From Saturnia japonica (Eukaryota; Arthropoda; Insecta; Lepidoptera; Saturniidae): a DNA stretch of 64,000 nt. Shown piece by piece: positions 1 to 10,338 of this stretch. The stretch is from positions 29,687 to 93,686 of the forward strand of contig JAVKPJ010000054.1 in the NCBI GenBank assembly GCA_033032175.1, in the 5' to 3' direction. Every line of letters starts with the position of its first letter. The first letter of the stretch is position 1. The notes beneath the pieces were generated by a model, which saw only the letters and a list, made by a program, of their open reading frames with translations, was not told the DNA's origin and did not search any database. The position numbers and the translations under genes are program-made.

Positions 1-1235
1 AAAACTGGTCAAGGCCCTAAAAGGTGGCGAGTACTCCGTCCTTTGCGGGAACAACGAGGACATTATATTTTCCAGTAGCAGGGGTTCGAGACTCTGAGTG
101 ATCGGGGGAACCCAGGGGCGTAGAAAACCCAACACCATACGGTAGGGGCGTCCCCACGGATCACCGTCCAGAGTCTCCATAAGCTCTTCTCTCGCCCTAG
201 CTTTAGCTCTTTTAATGGCAATCTGGAGAGCCTTCTTAGCATCCTTATAGCCTGTGTATAGTTGTGCCTCAACAGTCGCATCCCGACCCTGTCGAAGTCT
301 ACGGTGTCTGGCATATTGGCGTCTCGCGGCTACGCACGAAACCCGCAATTGTGAAATTTCCTGAGACCACCAATACACCTGCCGCCTAGGAGGCCGAGCC
401 CGAGCCCTGGGCATGGCGGCGTCACAGATGCGCGTCATAGTTCCCCAGAACCAGTCCACCTCTCTAGCGACGTCCACAGGTCCGTCCGGTAGTGGTGGCC
501 AGGATGCAACTATCGAAGCCTCAATCACGATGTCTCTTTTCAAATTTTTTAGGACCCACTTGGGGGTCGATGTCGAATCCGGGTTTGGGACTGGGGTCGT
601 TGGTAAGAAGCAGACATCAAACCTGATGTAGAGATGGTCTGATAGGGTTTCAGTCTCCTCCACGACTTTCCAGTCCCTTATACGTCTTGCTACAGCAGGG
701 GAGGCAAATGTAAGGTCAACAATGGACCCTCCCTGCTGTCGCACACAGGTATTCGCCGAGCCTCTGTTGATGACAGAGAGGCCGGTGACTATTGTCCATT
801 CATGTAATGCCCTGCCCCGCCCATCAGTGACAGGTGATCCCCACACCGATGACTTGGCGTTAAAATCCCCTGCCAACAAGACAGGACAGGGTAAAGTCTG
901 TCCGATAAAAGCTCCAAGATCGCTGAGGAATGTTTCGAACTCAGCAAGGGTCCTGTTGGGTGAAAAATATACTCCAATGACTACTATCTGCCCCATTGAG
1001 CCGCAACGTAGCCGGAGCCCTTCCTTTTTATAGTCAGAATAGGAGTTCCGACTGACGGCACAGAGACAATGGCTACTGTGCCCGTCACATCCCCAACCCA
1101 GTTATCCCTGGGAGGGACATAGTAGGGCTCAGCCACCACCGCCACCTGGATCGACCACTCGGCCATAGTTTGAACCAAAATATCCTGAGCCACAGCCGAG
1201 TGATTGATGTTAGCCTGGAGGAACTTATGGGCCAT
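1..1235 (-). pseudogene. ORF2 of I-1: apurinic-like endonuclease and start of RT linker, frameshifted, runs off left edge
   Basis: Starts at ATG 1,233-1,235. The first 83 codons are the endonuclease N-terminus, with FLQANINHS, the catalytic E in VVAEPYYVPP, and DNWVGD. A one-base frameshift near 985-990 breaks the frame after VAAQWG. The next frame then stays open to base 1, with GDFNAKSSVW (catalytic D/N), the SDHLYI motif, the VYWWSQEISQLR linker and the DPWGRPYRMV block before the RT. The continuation is longer than 320 codons and has no stop in the window. The family encodes target-nicking endonuclease plus reverse transcriptase used in target-primed reverse transcription. Unlike the other copies, the ORF1 stop (TAG, 1,244-1,246) and this ATG are separated by 8 bases, not overlapped as UAAUG. 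Confidence 0.85.
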
Positions 1236-1243
1236 ATTAATTC

Positions 1244-3995
1244 CTAGCCGTCTATATCCAGCTCTTCCTCAGGCCTCACAGAGTCTCTGGGTTCAGCAGT
1301 AGCTGCAACATTGCTAGGGGTGTGGCCCTTTTTTGACCCTTTACCCCCTTTCCTTGTCGAGGAGATACAGGCATTGCTACCTAGCCTGTGGTTCGCCAAC
1401 CTTTTTGCATCCGCACACACTGGGCAGTGTGGATCTGCAGAACATTCAGCAGCCTTGTGGCCAGTTTTGCCGCAGCGGAAGCAGAGTTCGCTGCGGTCCA
1501 CTGATGCCACGCATCGTTGTTTTATGTGCCCAGCTTCTAGACAGCGGAAACACCTTGAAGCCTTAGGCTGAAGCAGTTTCACCTGCACAGCTACCCACCC
1601 GAGTAAGAGTCGACGCTCTTGCGCCACCTTCTTCGCAGCTGCCACCGGGCAACGCACCCATATAGTGCCAGTACCATGGGGAGCTCGCCGCACGTCTCCT
1701 GTCTTGACTTGTTCAACAGCGCAGCCCCCTTTTGTGGCCACCGTGGTTGCCACCTCCTCTTTCGTGACCGAATCGTCCAATCCCGTTATGCGCAACTCCG
1801 CACATTTTGTAGGTCTAGATACTACGACCATCCCTTGGCCAAATGTTTCGGCAAAGATCGCCGTTAATCTTGCGGCCAGACGGTCCGCCTTCTCAGAGCT
1901 CGTACTACCTGGCACTTCCAGTTTGCGCGCACCGGAAGCCGTCTCCTTGATATTAATGAAAGGGATGTCAAGGTCGGCCACAGCTACCTTATTTTTAGCA
2001 ACCGACACCAACTTCATATAATCGATGCCATTGTCTATCGCCTCTTGCTGGAGTGTCAGAATGACTACTGATGACCGCGGTATGGAGAGTTTGGCGGGAG
2101 TAATTCTCGCCGGCGGTGCCTTCCTCTGAGTGGCGCGTCCATTACCTCCGCGCCTCACTACCGTCGACCATCCTTCTTGAACTACCGGAATCGACCGCGA
2201 AGTTGACGGATGCATAATTGATGCCTCCGCCTCCTGTGCTGCCAAAGATTTCTTCTTCTTGTTCCCCTTCTTTACAGTCGAGGTACCAGAAGTGGGTAGC
2301 TTAGGAGGCCGCATCTCCGGCAATTGTACTACTCTCTGATCACCGGCCAGAGGAGGCCTCAATAGCCTCCCCTCGAGAGCATTCATACAGGCTCTCATCT
2401 GATTTCCCATCTCCTGCGTAGCCTGAGTTATCGCCCTGTCTAGCATTTGGCTGGTGACAACCGACTGAGGCTGTCTTGTCAGTGTCGCTTCCCGTTGTTT
2501 CGGCAGAGGAGGAAACTCCTCCCTCATCACTCTCTTGCGAGGCGGAGGGGTTGCATTCTCCTGAACTTCTTCCCATTCTTCCCTTACTCTGTTAGAAGTA
2601 GATGGGACAACTGTACCAATCTGGGTGTCTAATAGGCGGTTTGTCTGGAGGCCTGCTTTTAGCTCGGCTAACTGTTTGCGAAGCTCAGCAATCTCCTTCG
2701 CCTGCTTTGCCTCACTCTGTTTAAGTTTTTCATAGGCTTCCTGTAGCTTCCTCATTTCATCAGAGGTATTCCTCTCAGCTAGTGACACGGCCCTATCCGC
2801 AATAGAAGCAGCAGCGTCTTTAAGGGCACGCTGAGAGGTTCCTTTTAGATTCCTCGATTTTAGGACGACACCAGGATCGCATCGACGTCGTCAAGTATTC
2901 CCTGTTTTAGATCCAGAGCCAGCTGCTCTTCCGTTGCTGGAACCTTGGCATTCTGTGCAGTCCTCCTAAGCCTCGCCCGAGAGGCTATTTCAACAACATC
3001 TTTCTCCGATTGGAGTCGGAGCTCTTCTCTGTCCAGGCGGAGGAGTTCTTCCTTAGCTTTGGCTAAGTTCCTATACTCACCCGTTGTCGCGGGACGGCCT
3101 CTCCCTTTCTTAGGCCGCGGTTCACTCAGTGCCTCAGTATCAGAGCCAACTTCGTCCCCAGAGGCCACGTCCGACTCTGCACTGCATTCTCCATCCTGTT
3201 TGCTCTGGTAAAATTTCCCGAAAGCAGGAGATTCTCTCCCATCAAAAGACCCCACCGAGATCATGGTAGCGTGACTGCTTCCACTAGTCTCTGATAGTCT
3301 ATCTAGAGACGGCATCCTTGTAAGAACCACCTTAGGCAAGAAGTTGCCCCCCCCAGAAAACGAGGGGCAGCCCGGGCCAGGCCCGGGAAGGATTCTCCAG
3401 GATCTGAAATGCTGGTACCCTCCTGGGGTATTTCTATTTGTTTTCTTGCACCTGCCATAGTTCTATTAAGCTCAGTAATCCGTAATTCTGCCTGGGTCGT
3501 CGTGTTTGCATCGGAAATCCACTTGGGTGCCAAAGTTATCGTATCAATATTTAACTCGTGTACAAATCTGCCCCCCCCAGAGAACGAGGGGCTGCCCGGG
3601 CAAGGCCCGGGGAGGGATTCTCCAGCTCCTGAGGAGCTGGTACCCTCCTGGGGTAATTCTATTGAACGTGTACACTTCATCTTCCTTATCTCCTCCTCCA
3701 GTTCGCAGTGCGCCTGCCAGGACCGATATGAAGACAACCAGTCCGCCAGCCGCTCTCCGGAATTGGGCCCTTGGGACTCAACTTGAGCCCTCATCGGCCC
3801 CAACCCGGTACTGAGTGCGCTGCTCACACGCCACACCCAGGAGTGTTTATCGGCTCTCCAGCCTAGATCCGTAGTGTTCAGCGAGACAGGGTCACCTCGA
3901 GAAGGATGTGGTTCTTCACCACGCACTACGGTCTTGAGGTGGCAGGATAAGGCTATCTCCGAAAGGAAAGAGCTGTATTGCGCCTGTGGGTCCAC
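1244..3995 (-). pseudogene. ORF1 (Gag-like) of I-1, at least two frameshifts
   Basis: Three overlapping open segments form one ORF1. The segment 3,303-3,995 begins MDPQAQYSSF and holds two copies of the PQEGT...GESLPG...FSGGG box. Segment 2,860-3,339 is acidic then basic (KKGRGRPATTGEY). Segment 1,244-2,788 has a coiled coil (MRKLQEAYEKLKQSEAKQ), a basic stretch, an RRM-like region (ELRITGLDDSVTKEEV) and zinc knuckles CFRCLEAGHIKQRC, CFRCGKTGHKAAEC and a third CX2C...H...C. Breaks lie near 3,320-3,340 (end of the second box) and near 2,860, where the frame resumes in SRNLKGTSQRALK. R1-clade ORF1 proteins bind element RNA and target it to the nucleus. It is unclear whether the MDPQAQ segment is a true N-terminal extension or only an open 5' UTR, but it is also open in I-2. 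Confidence 0.8.
3340..3660 (-). other. Duplicated structured box at ORF1 start of I-1
   Basis: Two copies (about 3,340-3,430 and 3,570-3,655) of an approximately 90-base GC-rich box. In the minus sense it runs from CCCCAGGAGGGTACC through a small hairpin, GAGAATCCCTCCC, a hairpin CCCGGG-N5-CCCGGG, then GCCCC...GGGGGGGC. The same box occurs twice in I-2 and once in each G unit. It encodes PQEGT...GESLPG...SFSGGG but also keeps stems by compensatory changes (see findings). Confidence 0.6.
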
Positions 3996-4416
3996 CCCCT
4001 GCAGATCAGAGATACAAGTACCCCATTACGCCTGCTCGACCCCACCCCAACCTTTTTTTTTTTTTTTTTTTTTTTTTTAACGTGGAGAAACCCTTCATGG
4101 GTACACACTCGCCCGGGGGGACGAGTGGTTATGTGAGACTCCTACTCACTAAAACTCCACGGTGTACCATCGGCCGCCATAGTGGGGCGCGCGGGCACTG
4201 CGGTGTGCAATCAGCCGCGTTGCCCCGGCGGCCGGCCCCAATCGGGCCCCGGCGCTAAAGAGAGACAGTCTGGTACAACCCCAACTGTCTCCCAGACGGC
4301 TGAACCAGTGCAATGGAAAGACGGGCCCCCCGACCCGTCTCCCCTTGGTTCAGCAAAGGTGAAGGAAGGAGGCGAAAAACACTCCCTCCTAACACCCAAC
4401 GTCTACGCTACCCCCC

Positions 4417-6482
4417 CTACGGAGGTGGTGGTGCAGGCGGTGCCCTTCCTCTCTTTTCAGGGGGCCTACATTGGGCGCCCCCCATGTAGTGCCCCGCCGG
4501 CCTTCCGGCGTCGGCACACAAGGCGCAGTGCCGCTTTTCAGCAGTGCACGCTTGCGCCTTGTGGCCAGGCTCTCCGCATCGGAAGCACAGTGCTCCTCTA
4601 TTGACCGCCGTTGATGGGCAGAGCGGACGCGTGTGGCCTACCTCCATGCAGCGGTAACACCGCATGGGCCCACCCTCCAGGAGGCGCACACGAGCCGCAC
4701 TCCACCCGACCAGGAGGCGACCCGCCTCCACCACCACCTTGGCAGCGGCTACAGGTAACGCAAGATGGACTGCGCCGCTGCCCCTGCCATAGGTGTTAAT
4801 AGAGCCAGCCCTGATAAGAGCTGGCTCACAACTTCCCTTAGTCGCTGCAGCCGCAACGACTTCCTCCACCGAGACGGATTCATCCAGTCCTATGACTCGG
4901 ATATGGGCCCTTTTAACGGGCCGAGTCACCACAGCCAACCCCGACAACTCTTCCTGGAGGCGCTCCGCCAGCCTATCGGCCTGCTCCGAACTTTGATCCC
5001 CCGAATCTCTACGATCCTAGATCCAGTGGCAGAGGGGCGCCACGAGAAATCCTCTATACCGAGCTCTGCCATACTCACTCGGTCCCTCGCTTCTAAAAGA
5101 GCGTCCTTATAGCTAAATCCCTCCGCCACAGCTCCCGGCTGCAGCGTAATAACAACCGCAGCCGAGCGCGGTGTCGAAGGGAGCTTCGCCCTTGGTTTAG
5201 GCTTAGGCTTGCCTCCAGGTGGGATGGAAGCCGCTACCATCGGAGCCTTAGTGGGCTTCTTGTTTCGGCGTCGGCGACGAGCTACAATTGTCCACTCCCC
5301 GTCAGGCATCACTGGAGGAGCAGGAGCAGGAGCGGATCCAGGGAGCGGTTCGCAGTGTACTCCCTTCGGACCGGTAGTCACCGCAGGGAGAGACCTTGTC
5401 AACTTAGGTCCTGCAGTCTTAGCCCTAACAGGCTTGGGAACTGTGGGCCCGGGAGTCGCCTTGCGGTTTGCATTCAAGGGTGGGCGGACCACCTTAGCGG
5501 GCAGGAGACGGTCTCCCAACGCCTCAATCTGGGCGGACATTGCCTCACCCAAGGAGAGCCGAAGCGACCGCTCCATGCGAACCATGTGATCCGCCAATAC
5601 GTCTTGCACGTTCTGCGGCAAAGTTTGTTCTTCCTGACTGGAAGACTCTGGCCGCAGTGCCGGCACTGGTGGCAGAGGTAGAGCATCGGCCCTGCCACGT
5701 AGAGCAGCGAGCTCCGCCTTCAGCTCTACCACTTCTTCGCGAAGCTTCCGCGTTTCTCGCCGCAAGAGTAAAGTCTCTTCTGCCACCGTGCGCCTAAGCG
5801 CAGTTGCCGTCACCTCCTGGAGGGTTCTAGCTGCCTCCTTCAGCGCCTTTATGCACGTACCCTTGAGGTTGCTAGACACTCTGCATACCTCAAGGATAGT
5901 GTCAACTTTACTTGTCGCCAGAGTCCTCAGGCTCTCCGGGTCGAGAGCCTCAAAGTCTAGAGGCGGCTCTGCAGGTAACTTCTGCAGAGTGTTACCGCGG
6001 ACAGAGGAACTCTCATCACGCGACTCAACCCCACCCCCTGGAACACTCGTTGACCTAGTTGAACCACCCCGGTCACGTGCTCTTCCTCTCTGGGCCGTTG
6101 TTACCTTACTAGGCGTAGCGTCCCCACCAGTAACACCCGGTTTATCTTCATGTGTCCGCTTCCTGTCAGACACAGCTTCCGTCGTTGTAATATCGGGGCT
6201 CTCAGACCAGTGTCTGACCGAAAAACGGTCCAGTGAGAGATCCCTGAGAATCCGAACAACAGGCTGATCAGTAGCCAGTGTGCGTTTGTCCGTAGTCGTC
6301 ATTTTCTTGATGGAATCGGTTTCCCGTGTTCTTGCCGTAGTCGTAGTTTTATCGGAGTCGCGCAAAATTTTGCCCCCCCCAGAGAACGTGGGGCAGCCCG
6401 AGCTATGCTCGGGGAGGGATTCTCCCTTGCGGGTACCCTCCTGGGGTATTAAACTTTTTAACTTTGCCTTGTCCATCATCAT
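4417..6482 (-). pseudogene. ORF1 (Gag-like) of G1, one frameshift
   Basis: Starts at a run of ATG codons ending at 6,482 (MMMDKAKLK) just before the PQEGT box. The first 518 codons hold the box, an acidic/basic N-terminus (VRILRDLSLDRFSVRHW), a coiled coil (EETLLLRRETRKLREEVVEL) and the PRSAAVVITLQPGAV block. The frame breaks near 4,999-5,003, where G1 has one C fewer than G11 in the run before GAATCTCTA. The remaining frame ends at 4,417 and carries the RRM-like region (AHIRVIGLDESVSVEEV) and zinc knuckles CYRCMEVGHTRPLC, CFRCGEPGHKAQAC and a third CX2C type. Closest relative in the window is G11. Confidence 0.85.
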
Positions 6483-6712
6483 ATTTCAATCCTTCTAGTT
6501 CGCAGTACGCCTGCCGGGATCGGTATAAAACAACCGATCCCGCCAGCCGCTACCCGGAACTGGGCCCTTGGGGCTCAAACTGAGCCCTCATCGGCCCCAG
6601 CCCGGTACTGGGTGCGCTGCTCACACGCCACACCCAGGAGCTTTTAATGGCCCTCCAGCCGGCGCTCCTCCACAGTCCCTTCTGCTAAGCAGAGGGGTAC
6701 CGGGAAGAGCGC

Positions 6713-6789
6713 GTCAGATATTAGCCGCCGACCAAACTGGTCGACGTTGCCCGGGGTGCACCACGAGGAGGTTTCTGACATCGCACCCC
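6713..6789 (-). ncRNA. HDV-like self-cleaving ribozyme at 5' end of G1
   Basis: Minus-sense RNA, 5' to 3': P1 GGGGUGC (6,783-6,789); P2 GUCAGA; P3 ACC with loop UCCUCGU and GGU; P1 partner GCACCCC (6,753-6,759); joining GGGCAAC; P4 GUCGACC-AGUUU-GGUCGGC; catalytic-strand-like GGCUAA; P2 partner UCUGAC (from 6,713). This is the nested double-pseudoknot order of HDV-type ribozymes, with the loop close to that of HDV itself. Predicted cleavage is just 5' of G 6,789, which is the element 5' end. Confidence 0.82.
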
Positions 6790-6791
6790 AC

Positions 6792-6829
<38 letters not shown>

Positions 6830-6831
<2 letters not shown>

Positions 6832-7159
6832 CGTGCGGAAATCCTGCATGGATCCGCCTCCCGAGCCGGGCAGCTCGAGAGGGGTATGTCAGACTCTTAC
6901 TGACTAAAACCCCACGGTGTTCTTCTCGCACCTATGTGGCCGGGGAGCAGGAACTGCTGTAGCAAAACTTCTACTCAACCCGGCAGGTGTCGTCAGCCCC
7001 TCATGAGGGGCCTCGTCTTGCGGTCTGAGGGGTCGGATAATTGGACACCCTCTGACGAACCGTCGAGGGGCGCATCGAACACTGATGCGCCTCACCTCGG
7101 GCTTGTGCATTGACTGCAAGGGCGAAGGACGTGCCCGCGTCCAACGCCGCAGGCCTTAT
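6830..7159 (-). promoter_or_regulatory. 3' UTR of I-2 with conserved hairpins
   Basis: Contains hairpin GUCAG-UAAGAGU-CUGAC (6,888-6,904), preceded by the UUUUA common to all families in the window, and a terminal hairpin AUCC-AUGCA-GGAU close to the poly(A). The lineage II/G and S 3' UTRs keep the same shapes with different stem bases. In Bombyx SART1, 3' UTR structure is known to be needed for retrotransposition. A role here is inferred. Confidence 0.6.
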
Positions 7160-10100
7160 TTACGGCGGCTGTAGGTCATCCCTGACTCGTCGCCGCCGTA
7201 CGGTTCGTCGACCGCGGGAGGGGAGCTGTGATGCCTGCTCCCTCTCCCTCTCCGCCGCCTCCTTCGCGAGCATAACTTCCTCGCAATATGAGACGACGGA
7301 GTTCCACCCGTTCTCGCTCTCGGCCATGGACTTCACAACGGCCGAGAGCGAGAGATCGGAGCCAATCTCCGCGACGAGCTCGCGGCGTGGCGTTTCCCAG
7401 GCGGGACATTCTTCGAAAGTGTGCTGTGCGGTGTCCCTCGCACAGCCACAATGGTGGCACCCTGCTGTCGGTTCCCGGCCTATACGACACAGGTAACTCC
7501 CGAAACAGCCGTGTCCCGAGAGCACCTGTGTCAGCCGGAATGTCAGGGTGCCGTGCCGCCTGGTTAGCCATTCGGCCAATACGGGCCGAACGGCTTCCAC
7601 TGTTGCCACTCCCGAGCTCGGTCGCTCAAGTCGTCGGCGCCACTCGTCCACCACTAGGACCTGGTGGAGCTGTGACCTCAGCGCCTCGATTTCCCGAGGC
7701 GCGAGTCGTAAACATTGCTCCAGCGCCTCCACGCGTCGAAGATACAGAGACGCGTGGGCTCTCGCCTCCAGGTCCCAGGGTGGGGATCCGGCTAATAGGG
7801 AGGCCGCCTCGAAAGAAATCGTGCGGTACCCTCGGACGGCTCTGATGGCCATCGCCCGCTGCGGTTTCCGCAATTGGGCGATATTTTTAGCCGTCAAGCT
7901 ATACGCCCACACGGGGGCCCCATACAGGGCTATGGACCGCACGATCCCTAAATACAGCTTCCGGCAAGTGGAATTAGGCCCCCCCCAGGTTGGGTAGCAG
8001 ACGAGCTAATGCACCCGCTGCTCCCATGAGACGGGGGGCCAGTTGCCGGAAGTGCTCTTCGAAGGTCCATCGGCTGTCGAGGACGAGGCCGAGATACTTC
8101 ATGGACGACTCGACACCGATGGACACGCCTCCCACGACAATCTGGGATCCTTGAGGCGGCGCATTCCGAGGCCCATGGAAAAACAGAGCCTCGGATTTAC
8201 GCAGCGCCACCTCCAGCCCCAGTCGCCGGATCCTTCCAACGACTTGAGCGACACACGCTGTCGCTAACATCATTGCGTCGCGGTGCGTCTTCCCCCGGGC
8301 TAACACCAGCGTGTCATCAGCGTAGCACACGACGCTAGCGCCTCGGAGGAGCGCACCGCGCAACACCCAGTCGTATCCGATGTTCCAGAGTAGGGGCCCT
8401 AACACTGACCCCTGGGGAACACCGGATACGACGTCTCGCCGACACATCCCTTCTTGGCCCGGGAAGGTTACGTACCTCTCACTGAGGTATGCCCCGACTA
8501 TGCGGCGGAGGTAGGACGGCACTCCATGAAACCGGAGTGCCTCTCTAATTGTAGCCCAAGGCAAAGGTGTTAAAAGCGTTGGCGATGTCAAGAGACACTG
8601 CCAGAACCACCTCGCCCCGAGCAATTGCTTCCTCCGCCTGGATCTTCACACGCATTATGGCGTCGATTGTGGAGCGCCCCTGGCGGAAGCCATACTGGTT
8701 ATCCGCCAGATCCGGCCCTATTGTTGTTAAGTGCTGGACGAGGCGGACTGCGATTATCCGCTCGCAGAGCTTCGCCACCTCGTCCAACAGCACTATGGGC
8801 CGGTATGCGGATGGAGAGTCCGCAGGGCGCCCCGCTTTCCTGAGCAGGACCAGCTTGCCGGTTTTCCATAAACGTGGAAACCGGCCCTGCTGAAGACACG
8901 CCGTGAAGATTCCCAAAAGCCGGGGCTCGAGGGCCTCTTGAGCCAGGACCCATGCACGACCAGGTATGCCGTCAGGTCCTGGGGCGGTGTTTTTCGCTTG
9001 CATGCGTTTCACCGCCACCCTCAACTCTTCCCGGGTCACCTCGGGGACCTCGTTGTCGTCGCCAGAGTGGTCCGAGTTGGGCGCAGCCATAGGCGGAGCC
9101 ATCTGCGGTGGTGTGTGCTCCGCCCTTGAGGGGAACAGAGCGGCCACCACCTCTTGGAGGAGCTGTGGCTCAAGACTCTGGGTTACCGGGGGGGCCCACT
9201 GACGTAACTTGCCACGTACCATACGGTACGGGCGCCCCCACGGGTCCCGATTGAGCGTCTCCAGCAGCTCCTCTCTGGCTAAAGCCTTCGATTGTTCGAT
9301 AGCCTTACGGAGGGCCAGTTTGGCCGCTCTGTACTCCTCGTAGAGCTCCTCCTCCGTAGAAGACGCGGACTGCACGCGGCCTCGCCTGCGTCGCTCCCTA
9401 GTGTACCGGCGTCGGACAGCCACACACGCTACGCGCAATTGCGCGATTTCTTCAGTCCACCAGTACACTTGACGCCTGGCGGGTATCGGCCCCTTAATTC
9501 GGGGCATTGCCGCGTCGCAGACCCGTGTCATTTCCACTCGCAGCTGCCCCGCCTCTTCGTCGACGTCTGCAGCCTGGTCGGATGGTTCGTCAGTCACCCA
9601 GGCCTGCAAGACGGATGCCTCCAGAAGTGCCTCACGATCGAGGCGCTTCAATGCCCAACGCGGACCTTGCTCTGCGGGGGTCCTCCGGACTGGTCCGTCC
9701 GAAGTTTGGGTGGAGATGTCGAACTGTATATATCGGTGGTCCGACAACGTCTCCACCCCCTCAAGGACTTTCCAGCCCCGAACACGGCGCGCTAATGCAG
9801 GGCTAGCGAACGTGAGGTCTACTATTGAACCGCCCTGCTGTCGCACGCACGTGTTGACAGACCCCCGATTGAGAAGAAGCAGGCCCGTTGCGATGGCCCA
9901 CTCCTCCAGAGCTTCGCCCTTGGCGTCCGTGGACGGGGAACTCCAAGCCGTTGACTTTGCGTTGAAGTCCCCGAGAACTAGGACGGGGCGAGGATTACTG
10001 CGACCGACAACGCTGCCTAACTCCCCGAGGAGACCCTCGAAGTCGGCGAGACTTCTACTTGGCGGTGCATACACCCCCACTACCACCACGTCACCGAAAT

Positions 10101-10338
10101 GTGCTACTGCGTACCCCCGACCCCTCGAGATGTTAGAGAAGGGAAGGGCACCAGCAGCGGCCTGGGACACTAAGGCCACCGAGCCGTCCAGATCGCACAC
10201 CCAGTTATCGGCGGGTGGGACAAAGTACGGCTCAGCCATCACGGCGACGTGGATCAACCCCTGTGCCATACTCTGCAACATGAGGTCCTGAGCCCTGGCG
10301 CAGTGGTTGAGATTACCTTGGAGGAAATGGAAAGCCAT
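7160..10338 (-). pseudogene. ORF2 (endonuclease-RT) of I-2, two frameshifts
   Basis: ATG is at 10,336-10,338, overlapping the ORF1 stop as TAATG (10,336-10,340). Endonuclease motifs: QGNLNHC, AEPYFVPP, VLGDFNAKS and LSDHRYIQF. RT motifs: KNTAPGPDGIPG, GFRQGRSTIDAI, VSLDIANAFNT, GVPQGSVLGPLLW and CYADDTLV. C-terminal CX2C-H-C knuckle: CHHCGCARDTAQHTFEEC. Breaks: an extra A near 8,562 (after DIANAFNT) and a C-run shift near 7,980 (after LLPNLGG). The reading segments are 10,338-8,545, 8,624-7,974 and 7,942-7,160. Undamaged it would be a little over 1,000 residues, typical for R1-clade ORF2. Dead as it stands. Confidence 0.88.

Larger units (their letters stand above)
1..4032 (-). mobile_element. 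SART-like non-LTR retrotransposon I-1 (lineage I), 3' part outside window
   Basis: Minus-strand element. Seen: start of ORF2 at the left edge, ORF1 upstream of it, and a 5' UTR reaching about 4,032. Beyond that lies a short C-rich stretch and the AACC that precedes the poly(T) of the next element. Its 5' UTR (about 3,690-4,032) is nearly identical to that of I-2 (about 12,870-13,207), so the two share a lineage. ORF1 and ORF2 both carry frameshifts, so this copy is dead. The exact 5' end is uncertain by about 10 bases. Confidence 0.85.
4053..6789 (-). mobile_element. Gag-only SART-like unit G1
   Basis: Poly(T) 4,053-4,078 (element poly(A)) follows CCAACC. Then come a 3' UTR of about 340 bases shared with all G units and with II-b, ORF1, a 5' UTR, and a 5' end at GGGGTGC (minus sense, 6,783-6,789). 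No endonuclease or RT sequence lies between ORF1 and the 3' UTR. A five-base ACCCC separates G1 from the poly(T) of I-2. It stands apart from the main G array and gave its N-terminal ORF1 sequence, or a close relative's, to the I-3 chimera. Confidence 0.85.

Noticed and set aside
4182..4604. Many + strand ORFs of 60-400 codons over the element block
   Set aside because: They are antisense shadows of GC-rich ORF1/ORF2 and UTRs; they repeat with each copy and contain no known domain.
6795..6829. Poly(T) tracts as processed pseudogene tails or T-rich terminators
   Set aside because: Each lies at AACC^T next to a SART-type 3' UTR, so they are retrotransposon tails.
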